The notes below the pieces were generated by a model. The model was given only the letters and a program-made list of their open reading frames with translations. It ran no database searches and was not told the DNA's origin. A DNA stretch of 34,250 nt from a bacterium (GTDB lineage: Bacteria; Actinomycetota; Coriobacteriia; Coriobacteriales; CADBOM01), in NCBI GenBank assembly GCA_024698685.1, contig JAILQZ010000056.1:1-34250 (forward strand). The letters run 5' to 3'. How positions within the stretch are numbered: position 1 is the first letter of the stretch; the number at the start of each line of letters is the position of its first letter. Below, in pieces: positions 1 to 7,472 of this stretch. Position numbers and translations under genes: made by a program.

Positions 1-165
1 GGCAAAGCGGGCCTTATCGGCATTCGCCTCGGCAAACGCCTCGAAAGTTGGGTGGTAGACCTTGCAAGGGCCGCACCAGGTTGCGCTGAAATCGACGAAG
101 ACGGGCTTGTCCGAGTTCAATACTACGCTCTGGAAGTTTTCTGCGGTGATCTTCTGAATTGCCAT
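1..165 (-). CDS. Thioredoxin, N-terminal part (cut by left edge)
   Basis: The minus strand encodes the first 55 residues of a thioredoxin-fold protein; the rest lies outside the window. The redox motif WCGPC follows a beta strand reading PVFVDFSATWCGPC, the classic thioredoxin arrangement, and no signal peptide precedes it, so it is probably cytosolic. The start ATG (codon at 165-163) has an AAGGAG ribosome site a few bases upstream (176-171), which fixes the start. A TATACT-like -10 element is visible at 206-201 with no clear -35. By family knowledge it would serve as a general disulfide reductant for enzymes such as ribonucleotide reductase. Because only the N-terminus is visible, a thioredoxin-domain fusion cannot be excluded. 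Confidence 0.88.
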   Translation of the reverse strand, partial: MAIQKITAENFQSVVLNSDKPVFVDFSATWCGPCKVYHPTFEAFAEANADKARFA

Positions 166-303
166 TTTCACTCCTTGGTCTGAATCGGTTTGCAGTGAAA
201 AGTATAGCGCTTGGCATGCGCATTCGGATGATGATTTATGATATGTAGAGGCGCTCGCGTAAGGGTGTAGAGGTTGCGTGCGCTCAAGCGGGAGAGGTTT
301 CCA

Positions 304-849
304 TTGGCGCGCAAGGCAAGCGGCAGGCAGGGCTCTGCGATATCGGATACCCAGAAGATGATCCTGACGGAGAAGGCGGTTCGTGCGCAGCGGGCCGCGC
401 TCGATCCCTATCGGGATTGCCTTGCCGGAGACGACTTCGCTATAGTCGTGGCGATTTGCGCCGACGAGGCGGCCAACCCCGCCCCGATGGCCGAGCGCTC
501 CGACATCGACGCGCTTCGAAAGGCGCTCGAGGCGATGGGCTACCTGCCCGATTCGCTTGCCCTCGTCGATCTCGCTGCTAGGCGGCTTTCCCCTGGCGAG
601 CTGCGCATTCTCATCGAGCAGATCGACCCGGTGGCCATCGTGGCGCTCGACTCGATGGCCTCGGCGGAGCTCTATGCGAGCTTCGGCTCGGCGGTGCGCG
701 ACTGCGTCGACATCCGCGAGGGCGTGAAGGTCCTCATGGGCCGAAAGGTTGTCTCGATCGATGGCTTCTCGGCCTCCCTCGATGACCCCGAGAGCAAGCG
801 CGAGGCGTGGCAGCGCCTCAAGGAACTGGCTCACTGGCGCTCCCGGTAG
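304..849 (+). CDS. Divergent uracil-DNA-glycosylase-superfamily-like protein
   Basis: A protein of about 181 residues with no clear assignment. Two in-frame TTG starts are possible: 274 (weak AAGGG upstream) and 304, which has GGGAGAGG at 290-297 with six-base spacing; I prefer 304. By eye the order of elements follows family 4/5 uracil-DNA glycosylases: a strand (DFAIVVAICADEAA) where those enzymes have their GEAPG strand, a helix ending in a strand-like LALVDL, a helix-strand LSPGELRILIEQIDPVAIVAL, then GRKVVSIDGF and DDPESKREAWQRLK, which resembles the segment around and after the HPS motif. The HPS residues and the N-terminal iron-sulfur cysteines are not present, so glycosylase activity is doubtful. 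It stands alone between a divergent thioredoxin and a convergent ferredoxin. The fold assignment is inference from pattern only. Confidence 0.5.
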   Translation: MARKASGRQGSAISDTQKMILTEKAVRAQRAALDPYRDCLAGDDFAIVVAICADEAANPAPMAERSDIDALRKALEAMGYLPDSLALVDLAARRLSPGELRILIEQIDPVAIVALDSMASAELYASFGSAVRDCVDIREGVKVLMGRKVVSIDGFSASLDDPESKREAWQRLKELAHWRSR

Positions 850-859
850 CACCGGGTTT
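842..859 (+). terminator. Weak hairpin at the end of the UDG-like gene
   Basis: CCCGGT (842-847) and ACCGGG (851-856) form a six-base GC-rich stem with an AGC loop, followed by only three T. The hairpin overlaps the stop codon. It could terminate the plus-strand gene, but the short T tract makes this uncertain. Confidence 0.35.
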
Positions 860-864
860 CGTGC

Positions 865-901
865 AAAAAATAACACCGCTGCACCCTTGCGAGCGCAGCG
901 G
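865..901 (-). terminator. Rho-independent terminator of the ferredoxin gene
   Basis: Read on the minus strand, CCGCTGC (901-895) pairs with GCAGCGG (882-876), and after five bases comes a run of six T (870-865). It lies about 30 bases beyond the ferredoxin stop codon. Confidence 0.6.
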
Positions 902-929
902 CGAACTTTCCATTCGGATGAGCTCGGAG

Positions 930-1118
930 CTAGTCCTCCTCGATATCCTCGATCGCACCCATCGGGCACTCCTCGATGCATGTGCCACATGCAACGCAGG
1001 ACTCCTCGTTGACGACGGTTGCAACCTCCCTGACGATGTCGAGGACACCGGCGGGGCAGACATCGACACAGCTTCCGCAAGCGGAGCACTCATCCGTGTT
1101 GATGATCGGTCTGGACAT
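930..1118 (-). CDS. 2[4Fe-4S] ferredoxin, 62 aa
   Basis: A small bacterial-type ferredoxin with two clostridial-style cluster motifs: C11-x2-C14-x2-C17-x3-C21-P and C41-x2-C44-x2-C47-x3-C51-P. Each cluster takes three cysteines from its own motif and the fourth from the other. Length and acidic C-terminus match soluble low-potential electron carriers of anaerobes. The start is supported by GGGAGG shortly before the ATG. It is monocistronic, with its own promoter (1175-1202) and terminator (865-901), and diverges from the rpsB operon. Partners cannot be told from context; pyruvate:ferredoxin oxidoreductase, hydrogenases and reductive flavoenzymes such as those later in this window are general possibilities. 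Confidence 0.93.
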   Translation of the reverse strand: MSRPIINTDECSACGSCVDVCPAGVLDIVREVATVVNEESCVACGTCIEECPMGAIEDIEED

Positions 1119-1174
1119 TTCCTACCTCCCATTGATTCCAAATCTTACGAAGATTTGTATCTCCTAAGGGTCGC

Positions 1175-1202
1175 AATATAGCACTATCTGGGCATAAAAC
1201 AA
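1175..1202 (-). promoter_or_regulatory. Likely promoter of the ferredoxin gene
   Basis: On the minus strand TTGTTT (1202-1197) and TATATT (1180-1175) are separated by 16 bases and lie about 57 bases upstream of the ferredoxin start. The fit to a sigma70-type promoter is good; it is not experimentally supported. Confidence 0.5.
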
Positions 1203-1250
1203 GATGTAATTCGCAATATTCCAAAAAAGACTTGAAAGCAGACGCTGGCG

Positions 1251-1285
1251 GTTCGGGCCCTTGGGGCTGGGCCAAACCCCCGAAC
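1251..1285. other. Inverted repeat in the ferredoxin-rpsB intergenic region
   Basis: The 364-base gap between the ferredoxin and rpsB starts holds no convincing gene. Its centre carries GTTCGGG (1251-1257) pairing with CCCGAAC (1279-1285), with an inner TTGG/CCAA pair (1261-1264 / 1272-1275). No T tract follows directly on either strand, so it does not look like a normal terminator. It lies upstream of both divergent promoters. Its role is unknown. Confidence 0.4.
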
Positions 1286-1361
1286 ATCCGCTAAAATGCG
1301 CGCTCAGGCGGCCATTTGCAGTTTTTGCGACATGCTCGCCGCGTTAGACGCGCACGTTTGA

Positions 1362-1367
1362 TACAAT
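1362..1367 (+). promoter_or_regulatory. Candidate -10 box for rpsB-tsf-pyrH
   Basis: TACAAT preceded by TTGA lies about 115 bases before the rpsB start. No good -35 at 16-18 bases is visible. If used, it gives a leader of about 110 bases that could fold and take part in ribosomal-protein feedback, as is known for S2 in other bacteria; no specific leader structure was recognised. Confidence 0.35.
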
Positions 1368-1482
1368 TCTCAAGTTCGTTTTAATCAAGCATGCACGGGG
1401 ACCTTGCCCGCGTGTGGCCCGGAGAAAAGGGTTGCGGCGCAGGGGATGAACCGGGCAGAAGAGTAACAAATGGAGGTATGAA

Positions 1483-2271
1483 ATGGAACCCATTACCATC
1501 AAGTCGCTTCTTGATGCTGGTGTTCACTTCGGACATCAGACCCGCCGTTGGAATCCGAAGATGGCCCCGTACATCTTCACTGACCGCAACGGAATCTACA
1601 TTCTCGATCTCAAGAAGACCATCATCGCAATGGACGAGGCCTACTCCTTCGTCTCCAGCGTCGCTGCCAAGGGCGGCACCGTCCTCTTCGTCGGCACGAA
1701 GAAGCAGGCGCAGGATGCCATCAAGACCCAGGCCGAGCGCTGCGGCATGCCCTACGTGACCAATCGCTGGCTCGGCGGCATGCTCACCAACTTCTCGACC
1801 ATCAAGGAGCGCATCCGCCGCATGGAGCAGCTCGAGGCCATGGACAATGATGGCCGCATGGCCGCTCTGCCCAAGAAGGAGCAGATCAAGCTGCACAAGG
1901 AGCTCGCAAAGCTTCAGCACAACCTCGATGGAATCAGGAGCATGCAGGGCGCTCCCGACGCGGTCTTCGTAGTCGATACCAAGCGCGAGGAGATTGCGAT
2001 CAAGGAGGCCACCAAGCTCGGAATCCCCGTAATCGGAATGCTCGACACCAACTCCGATCCCGATGAGGTCGAGTTCGGCATTCCCGCCAACGACGACGCG
2101 ATCCGCTCGATCTCGATCTGCGCAGAGCTCGTCGCCGAGGCGGTTCTCGCAAACATCGGACAGCCCGATGTCCAGGAGGGCGAGTTCGCAGCCGAGGCTC
2201 CTGCCGAGGCTCCCGCAGAGGCTGCCGCTGAGGCACCGGCCGAGGCACCTGCCGAGGCTCCCGCAGAGTAA
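1483..2271 (+). CDS. rpsB: 30S ribosomal protein S2
   Basis: Ribosomal protein S2 (262 aa), a late-assembling component of the small subunit. The N-terminus ([21 protein letters not shown]) and segments such as [32 protein letters not shown] and [15 protein letters not shown] are diagnostic. GGAGG sits just upstream of the ATG. Residues up to about 234 form the conserved S2 body. The last 28 or so residues are an added low-complexity tail of Ala, Glu and Pro (repeats of APAE). It begins the plus-strand run with tsf 48 bases downstream, the usual bacterial rpsB-tsf pair. Confidence 0.98.
   Translation: MEPITIKSLLDAGVHFGHQTRRWNPKMAPYIFTDRNGIYILDLKKTIIAMDEAYSFVSSVAAKGGTVLFVGTKKQAQDAIKTQAERCGMPYVTNRWLGGMLTNFSTIKERIRRMEQLEAMDNDGRMAALPKKEQIKLHKELAKLQHNLDGIRSMQGAPDAVFVVDTKREEIAIKEATKLGIPVIGMLDTNSDPDEVEFGIPANDDAIRSISICAELVAEAVLANIGQPDVQEGEFAAEAPAEAPAEAAAEAPAEAPAEAPAE
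2191..2268 (+). repeat. Imperfect repeats encoding the APAE tail of S2
   Basis: Imperfect repeats built from GCCGAGGCTCCT-like and CCCGCAGAG-like units encode the Ala/Pro/Glu tail. They are in frame, so slippage would change tail length without breaking the gene. Confidence 0.7.
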
Positions 2272-2319
2272 CCCCTGTCCCACAGTCCGCAACACCTGAC
2301 ATTCGAAAGAGGTATCGAT

Positions 2320-3198
2320 ATGGCAAACGTAACCGCTGCAATGGTTAAAGAGCTTCGCGAGATGACCGGCGCCGGCATGATGGAGTGCAAGAAGGCGCTC
2401 GTCGAGGCTGACGGCGACATCCAGGCTGCTGTCGACGTGCTCCGCAAGCGCGGACTCGCCGCTGCCGCCAAGAAGGCCGGACGCGCCACCAACGAGGGCG
2501 TCATCGTGACCAAGGTCTCCGCTGACGGCAAGTGCGCCGCTGCAGTCGAGGTCAACTGCGAGACCGACTTCGTCGCTCGCACCGACAACTTCATCGCATT
2601 CGCTGGCAAGATCGCACAGGCCGTCCTCGAGAACGACCCTGCAGATGTCGAGGCCCTCAAGGCTTGCGAGGTCGAGGGCGAGACCGTCGACGCCGCGTTG
2701 ATCGAGGCCATCCACACCATCGGCGAGAACATGAACATCTCCCGCTTCGTCCGCGTCACCGCAGAGGACGGCTGCATTGCAGATTACGTCCACATGGGCG
2801 GCAAGATCGGCGTCCTCGTCGCCTTCAAGCTCAGCGACGATGCAATCGCCGCCAAGGACGAGTTCAAGACCTTTGCGAACGACGTCGCGCTGCAGGTTTG
2901 CGCGATGAGGCCGGTTGCGGTGAGCCGCAACAGCGTCGCTCCCGAGATCGTCGCCCATGAGATGGAGATCTACAAGGCGCAGGCTGCCGAGTCCGGTAAG
3001 CCCGAGGCCATCCAGGAGAAGATCGCCACCGGTCGCATGGAGAAGTACTACAAGGAGTTCTGCCTTACCGAGCAGGTCTTCTTCAAGGATGACAGCATGA
3101 CCGTCGGCAAGCTTTGCGCGAAGGTCGCCAAGGACTGCGGCGGCGAGATCGAGATCGCCTCCTTCAGCCGCATCGAGCTCGGAGAGACCGCCGAGTAA
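2320..3198 (+). CDS. tsf: Elongation factor Ts
   Basis: EF-Ts (292 aa) is the guanine nucleotide exchange factor that recycles EF-Tu-GDP. The N-terminal UBA-like domain (MVKELREMTGAGMMECKKAL) and the NCETDFVARTD signature that contacts EF-Tu (residues about 78-88) are clear. A C-terminal repeat with KIATGRMEKYYKEFCLTEQ and FFKDDSMTVG is complete. Length is normal for the family. An AAAGAGGT ribosome site precedes the ATG. It lies between rpsB and pyrH in a conserved order, with 15 bases to pyrH, and is very probably co-transcribed with both. Confidence 0.98.
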   Translation: MANVTAAMVKELREMTGAGMMECKKALVEADGDIQAAVDVLRKRGLAAAAKKAGRATNEGVIVTKVSADGKCAAAVEVNCETDFVARTDNFIAFAGKIAQAVLENDPADVEALKACEVEGETVDAALIEAIHTIGENMNISRFVRVTAEDGCIADYVHMGGKIGVLVAFKLSDDAIAAKDEFKTFANDVALQVCAMRPVAVSRNSVAPEIVAHEMEIYKAQAAESGKPEAIQEKIATGRMEKYYKEFCLTEQVFFKDDSMTVGKLCAKVAKDCGGEIEIASFSRIELGETAE

Positions 3199-3213
3199 CC
3201 TTAAGGAGCGAGC

Positions 3214-3927
3214 ATGAGCGAGTTCATCTTCGATAGGGTTCTTCTCAAGCTTTCAGGCGAGGCGCTCGTCGGCGAGGTCGGCTTCGGTATCGATCCGAAG
3301 GTCCTCGGCGAGGTTGCCGCCGAGATCAAGGAGCTCGTCGATGGCGGGATCCAGCTTGCCATCGTAGTCGGCGGAGGCAACATCTTCCGCGGCATGGCTG
3401 CCAGCTCCGAGGGCATGGATCGCGCACAAGCCGATAACATCGGAATGCTCGCCACCGTCATGAACGCGCTCGCCCTCCAAGAGGCGCTCGAGCGCATCGG
3501 CGTTCCCACCAGGGTGCAGTCCGCCATCGCGATGTCGCAGGTCGCGGAGCCCTACATCCGCCGCCGTGCGGAGCGCCATCTCGAAAAGGGCCGCGTCGTG
3601 ATCTTCGCCGCAGGCACCGGCAACCCCTACTTCACTACCGACACCGCCGCGGCGTTGCGCGCATGCGAGATCGGCGCCCAGGCGATGCTCAAGGCAACCA
3701 AGGTCGACGGCGTCTACGACAAGGATCCCAAGGTCTATCCGGATGCCCAGAAGTTCGACCACATCTCCTACATCGATGTTCTCACCAAGGACATCCACGT
3801 GATGGACTCCACGGCGACTTCGCTGTGCATGGACAACAACATGACGATTCTCGTATTCAACCTCGGCGTGAAGGGCAATATGTACCGCGCGCTCAAGGGC
3901 GAGCCCATCGGTACCGTGGTCGACTAG
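3214..3927 (+). CDS. pyrH: Uridylate kinase (UMP kinase)
   Basis: Bacterial UMP kinase (237 aa), an amino-acid-kinase-fold enzyme that phosphorylates UMP to UDP in pyrimidine nucleotide synthesis. The N-terminal LLKLSGEAL, the glycine-rich [11 protein letters not shown], and [20 protein letters not shown] followed by [12 protein letters not shown] are the family markers. AAGGAGCG precedes the ATG. The enzyme is normally hexameric, activated by GTP and inhibited by UTP; nothing in the sequence suggests otherwise. carAB later in the window feeds the same pathway. Confidence 0.98.
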   Translation: MSEFIFDRVLLKLSGEALVGEVGFGIDPKVLGEVAAEIKELVDGGIQLAIVVGGGNIFRGMAASSEGMDRAQADNIGMLATVMNALALQEALERIGVPTRVQSAIAMSQVAEPYIRRRAERHLEKGRVVIFAAGTGNPYFTTDTAAALRACEIGAQAMLKATKVDGVYDKDPKVYPDAQKFDHISYIDVLTKDIHVMDSTATSLCMDNNMTILVFNLGVKGNMYRALKGEPIGTVVD

Positions 3928-3958
3928 CTGTCAATCGCATATACATGCTGCAAATCGG

Positions 3959-3996
3959 CGGTGTTTTCCCATATAATGGGAAGCACCGTCGATATT
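3959..3996 (+). terminator. pyrH-frr intergenic hairpin containing a TATAAT box
   Basis: CGGTG (3959-3963) and TTCCCAT (3966-3972) pair with ATGGGAA (3976-3982) and CACCG (3984-3988) around an ATA loop, leaving a small bulge. A run of five T follows after about six bases (TCGATATTTTT). As RNA this resembles an intrinsic terminator after pyrH. As DNA, its centre contains a perfect TATAAT (3972-3977) that could be the -10 of a promoter for frr, with only a poor -35. Which reading applies, or both, cannot be decided from sequence. Confidence 0.5.
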
Positions 3997-4040
3997 TTTA
4001 TGGCAGAAGGCGTACGGACGCAAGTAGATAGGAACAAGCC

Positions 4041-4598
4041 ATGGTAGATGAGATTATCTTTAACGCCGAAGAGGCTATGGAGAGCAGGATCGATTCGCTC
4101 GCCCATGATTTCGACAACATTCGCACTGGACGCGCTTCGGCCAAGAACATCGAGAAGATCACGGTTGAGTACTATGGCGTGCAGACCCCCATCACCCAGG
4201 TTGCCTCGGTCAAGGTTCCCGAGGCGCATATGCTTCTGATCGAGCCATGGGACAAGGGGCTCGTCAACCCGATCTGCAAGGCGATCCAGGCGAGCGACCT
4301 CGGCATCACTCCGAGCAACGACGGCCACTCGATCAGGCTGCCCTTCCCGCAGCCCACGGAGGAGCGTCGCCGCGAGCTGGTCAAGCAGTGCGGCAAGTAC
4401 GCCGAGGAGGCCAAGATCTCGATTCGCAACGCCCGTCGCGATGCCAACAGCAAGCTCGAGAAGGCGCGCAAGGCCTCCGATATCACCGAGGACGATGAGC
4501 GCAGGGCGCAAAACGACGTCCAGAAGCTGACGGACAAGTACGTGGCAAAGATCGATGAGCTCCTCTCCGCAAAAGAAGCAGAGGTCATGGAGGTCTAA
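4041..4598 (+). CDS. frr: Ribosome recycling factor
   Basis: RRF (185 aa) splits the post-termination ribosome together with EF-G. The length is exactly typical. Family segments include FDNIRTGRASAKNIEKITVEYYG near the N-terminus, then LLIEPWDKGLVNPICKAI, and RRELVKQCGKYAEEAKISIRN. The start ATG has AGGAACA upstream at good spacing. It opens the second block of the run after a 113-base gap from pyrH. Its 3' end carries the GGAGG ribosome site of uppS. Confidence 0.98.
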   Translation: MVDEIIFNAEEAMESRIDSLAHDFDNIRTGRASAKNIEKITVEYYGVQTPITQVASVKVPEAHMLLIEPWDKGLVNPICKAIQASDLGITPSNDGHSIRLPFPQPTEERRRELVKQCGKYAEEAKISIRNARRDANSKLEKARKASDITEDDERRAQNDVQKLTDKYVAKIDELLSAKEAEVMEV

Positions 4599-4599
4599 G

Positions 4600-5376
4600 T
4601 TGGGCATGACGCTCGAAGAGCTCCGAGAGTACTTCGGTGACCTTCCCGAGGACATCGACGTATCGGACTACGACCCCAACAAGGTTCCGCACCACATAGC
4701 GATAATCATGGATGGCAACGGCCGATGGGCCAAGAGCCGCGGTCTCTCGCGCAGCGATGGGCACTTCGCTGGCATCGAGGGCGTTCGCGCGGCCATTCGC
4801 ACATGCTCCGACATCGGGGTGCGCTATCTCACGATCTACTCGTTCTCGACCGAGAACTGGAATCGCCCTAAGGACGAGGTCGACATCCTGATGACGCTCT
4901 TCGCCGAGACGATGTGCGCCGAGGTCGACGGTCTCGACGAGGAGAACGTGCGCGTGCGCTTGATCGGCGACATGAGCGAGCTTCCCGAGGAGACGCGAGA
5001 GTCCTTCGAGTCGGCAATCGAGCAGACCGCTGGCAACACCGGGATGACGCTCGAGATAGCGGTCAACTACGGCGGCAGGGCGGAGATCGTAAACGCGGTG
5101 CGCAAGATCGCAGCCGATGCGCGCGACGGCAGGGTCGATCCGAGCGAGATCGACGAGTCGCTGATCGCCAGCAACCTCTACGATCCGCTGCTGCCCGATC
5201 CGGATCTGCTCATCCGCACGAGCGGCGAATTCAGGATCTCGAACTTCCTGCTCTGGCAGCTTGCCTATTCCGAGTTCTACGTGACAGATGTGCTTTGGCC
5301 GGATTTCGACAAGTACGAGCTGTTGCGTGCCATAATGTCTTATCAATCGCGCAATAGGAGATTTGGAGCCGTATAG
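4600..5376 (+). CDS. uppS: Isoprenyl (undecaprenyl) diphosphate synthase
   Basis: A cis-prenyltransferase (258 aa) that extends farnesyl-PP with isopentenyl-PP to the lipid carrier for cell-wall synthesis. The catalytic HIAIIMDGNGRWAK (residues about 29-42) and the C-terminal RTSGEFRISNFLLWQLAYSEFYV are diagnostic. I chose the TTG at 4600 because GGAGG at 4589-4593 is six bases away; the ATG at 4606 would be 12 bases away. The TTG begins one base after the frr stop, suggesting translational coupling. The frame is open further upstream but that part overlaps frr. A trans-acting short-chain product cannot be excluded, but the cell-wall role fits the neighbours. Confidence 0.95.
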   Translation: MGMTLEELREYFGDLPEDIDVSDYDPNKVPHHIAIIMDGNGRWAKSRGLSRSDGHFAGIEGVRAAIRTCSDIGVRYLTIYSFSTENWNRPKDEVDILMTLFAETMCAEVDGLDEENVRVRLIGDMSELPEETRESFESAIEQTAGNTGMTLEIAVNYGGRAEIVNAVRKIAADARDGRVDPSEIDESLIASNLYDPLLPDPDLLIRTSGEFRISNFLLWQLAYSEFYVTDVLWPDFDKYELLRAIMSYQSRNRRFGAV

Positions 5377-6263
5377 TGTCAGTCGATGAGGCCAGCAAGG
5401 TGGCGGAACCTGCCCCGAAAGCGCAGGAATCGGCGTCCGAGAAGGGCGCTCACAGGAAGAGTTCGGCGAGGGTCCTCCCAGGCCTGATCTTCGCCGTCAT
5501 CGTCATAGGGTGCACTCTTGCGCCCGCCTACATCACCGCCGGAGTGGTCCTGATCCTCTCCGTATTCTGCGCTTGGGAGCTCTTCACGATGCTGCGCGAC
5601 GATGCCAAGCATCCCAACGCCATCATCGGCACCGTCGCCGCGGCGCTCTTTCCCTACGCCTACTTCTTCTTCGGCTTCGCGGGAATGGGGCTCGTTGCCG
5701 CGGTGCTGCTGCTCGCAGCGATGTGCTGGTACATCTTCAGCCCGCGCACGCATTTCAGCGACGTCGCCATCACCGTATTCGGCGCGCTCTACACGGGCGC
5801 GCTCCTCAGCTCGATCGTGGTGATCAGGGCCTCGGTACCCGGCTTCTGGGGTGGGGTTCTGGCGGCTGCCGTCATCATCGCGATCTGGGCGAACGATGTC
5901 ATGGCGTTCGTCTGGGGCTCGCGCCTCGGGCGCAACAAGCTCGCACCGCAGATCTCGCCCAACAAGTCTTGGGAGGGCTTCGTCGCCGGTCTTGCCGGCT
6001 CGATCGTGATCTGGTGCGCCATGGCCTTCATTCCAACCATCGACATGCCGATCTACCAGGCCATCATCGGAGGGCTCGTCTCCGGGATGTTCTCCGTTCT
6101 CGGCGATCTCGCGGAGTCCAAGATCAAGCGCGCTACGGGGTATAAGGATTCCGGGACCATCATGCGCGGCCATGGCGGAATACTCGATAGATGCGATGCT
6201 ATGCTCACCGGATGCACGGCATCCGTAGCGATACTCTGCCTGTTCAGGATAGTGGTCCTCTAG
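5376..6263 (+). CDS. cdsA: Phosphatidate cytidylyltransferase (CDP-diglyceride synthase)
   Basis: An integral membrane enzyme (295 aa) that makes CDP-diacylglycerol from phosphatidate and CTP. After a charged, Ala/Glu-rich cytosolic N-terminus of about 35 residues come several hydrophobic helices. The C-terminal signature is present as ESKIKRATGYKDSGTIMRGHGGILDRCDAM; the usual Pro before GHGG is Arg here. SPNKSWEGFVAGLAGS is also typical. The GTG start overlaps the uppS stop by one base (TAGTG), showing tight coupling. Order uppS-cdsA-dxr is common in bacteria. Confidence 0.95.
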   Translation: MSVDEASKVAEPAPKAQESASEKGAHRKSSARVLPGLIFAVIVIGCTLAPAYITAGVVLILSVFCAWELFTMLRDDAKHPNAIIGTVAAALFPYAYFFFGFAGMGLVAAVLLLAAMCWYIFSPRTHFSDVAITVFGALYTGALLSSIVVIRASVPGFWGGVLAAAVIIAIWANDVMAFVWGSRLGRNKLAPQISPNKSWEGFVAGLAGSIVIWCAMAFIPTIDMPIYQAIIGGLVSGMFSVLGDLAESKIKRATGYKDSGTIMRGHGGILDRCDAMLTGCTASVAILCLFRIVVL

Positions 6264-6272
6264 GAGATCGCC

Positions 6273-7469
6273 ATGGGCAATCTTGACTATTCGATCGAAA
6301 GGCCAGTCGACCTGGCCGTTCTCGGCTCTACAGGCTCGATCGGACGGCAGACGCTCGATATCGCCGCCAAGAATCGCGAGCTGGTCAACGTCAGCGCCCT
6401 CAGCACCAATTCCTCGGTCGACCTGCTCGTCAGACAGGCGCTCGAATTCGATGTGGGCACTGTCGCCATCGCCGACGAATCGCAGCGAGGACACGTTGCC
6501 CTAGCCGAGCTTCCAAGCAGCTGCAAGGTGCTTTGGGGCGCCAGCGGCATCGAGGAGATCGCCGCTACGCACGAGGCTCGCGAGGGCAATCTCGGGGTCG
6601 TCCTCGACTCCATCGTCGGAATCGCGGGCCTTCGCGTCAGCCATGCGACGCTCTCGGGCGATTCGCGACTCGCGCTGGCCAACAAGGAATCGCTCGTCGT
6701 AGGTGGCGAGCTGCTGATGCCCATGGTCTCCCCAGGCCAGCTGATCCCTGTGGATTCCGAGCACTCCGCGATATTCCAATGCTTCGAGGGGGAGCGCCCT
6801 TCGGAGATGAGCCGCATCTGGATCACCGCTTCCGGTGGACCGTTCCGCGGCTGGACGCGTGCTCAGCTCGCCGAGGTCACCGTCGATCAGGCTCTCGCGC
6901 ATCCGACGTGGAACATGGGCGCGAAGATCACGATCGATTCCTCGACGCTGATGAACAAGGGCTTCGAGGTGATCGAAGCGCATCACCTGTTCAACTGCGA
7001 CTACGATCGCGTCTCCGTTGTTGTGCATCCGCAGAGCTGCATTCATTCGATGGTCGAGTTCGCCGACGGATCGGTCAAGGCGCACCTCGGCGTCACCGAC
7101 ATGCGCATACCCATCCAATACGCGCTCAGCTATCCCGCGCGCTGGAAGGGCGTGCTCGAGCCGCTCGACTTCACCAAGCTCGGCTCGCTGACCTTCGAGG
7201 CGCCTGACCTCGAGACCTTCGGCTGCCTGCGCCTGGCTATCGCCGCGGGGCGCGAAGGCGGCACCGCAACTACCGTTCTCAACGCCGCGAGCGAGGTCGC
7301 CGTGGCGGCATTCCTTGCACAGCGCTGCGGATTCCTCGACATCGAGGCCGCGGTTGAGGATGCGCTCGGCTCCCACGCAAGCGAGCGCATCGAATCGCTC
7401 GATCACATCGAGGCCGTCGACGACTGGGCGCGCGCCCATGTGCGCGGCTTCCTGGGTCTGGATGAATAG
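6273..7469 (+). CDS. dxr: 1-deoxy-D-xylulose 5-phosphate reductoisomerase
   Basis: The second enzyme of the MEP isoprenoid pathway (398 aa): NADPH-dependent conversion of DXP to MEP. The NADPH-binding LGSTGSIGRQTLDIA is at the N-terminus. The metal and substrate region reads LANKESLVVGGELL, with ASGGPFRG and HPTWNMGAKITIDSSTLMNKGFEVIEAHHLF following, all diagnostic. AGGAGA precedes the ATG. Length is normal. It is paired in the same transcript with ispG, so two MEP pathway steps are co-expressed with uppS, which uses the product. Confidence 0.98.
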   Translation: MGNLDYSIERPVDLAVLGSTGSIGRQTLDIAAKNRELVNVSALSTNSSVDLLVRQALEFDVGTVAIADESQRGHVALAELPSSCKVLWGASGIEEIAATHEAREGNLGVVLDSIVGIAGLRVSHATLSGDSRLALANKESLVVGGELLMPMVSPGQLIPVDSEHSAIFQCFEGERPSEMSRIWITASGGPFRGWTRAQLAEVTVDQALAHPTWNMGAKITIDSSTLMNKGFEVIEAHHLFNCDYDRVSVVVHPQSCIHSMVEFADGSVKAHLGVTDMRIPIQYALSYPARWKGVLEPLDFTKLGSLTFEAPDLETFGCLRLAIAAGREGGTATTVLNAASEVAVAAFLAQRCGFLDIEAAVEDALGSHASERIESLDHIEAVDDWARAHVRGFLGLDE

Positions 7470-7472
7470 GCC

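Noticed and set aside
807-1181. 124-codon plus-strand open frame over the ferredoxin
   Set aside because: The minus-strand ferredoxin has both Cys motifs, promoter, ribosome site and terminator; the plus frame has none.
1381-2958. 525-codon minus-strand open frame antisense to rpsB-tsf
   Set aside because: It exists because high-GC coding sequence on the plus strand lacks stops in this frame. The translation is low-complexity Leu/Gly/Asp with no family pattern, and rpsB and tsf are certain.
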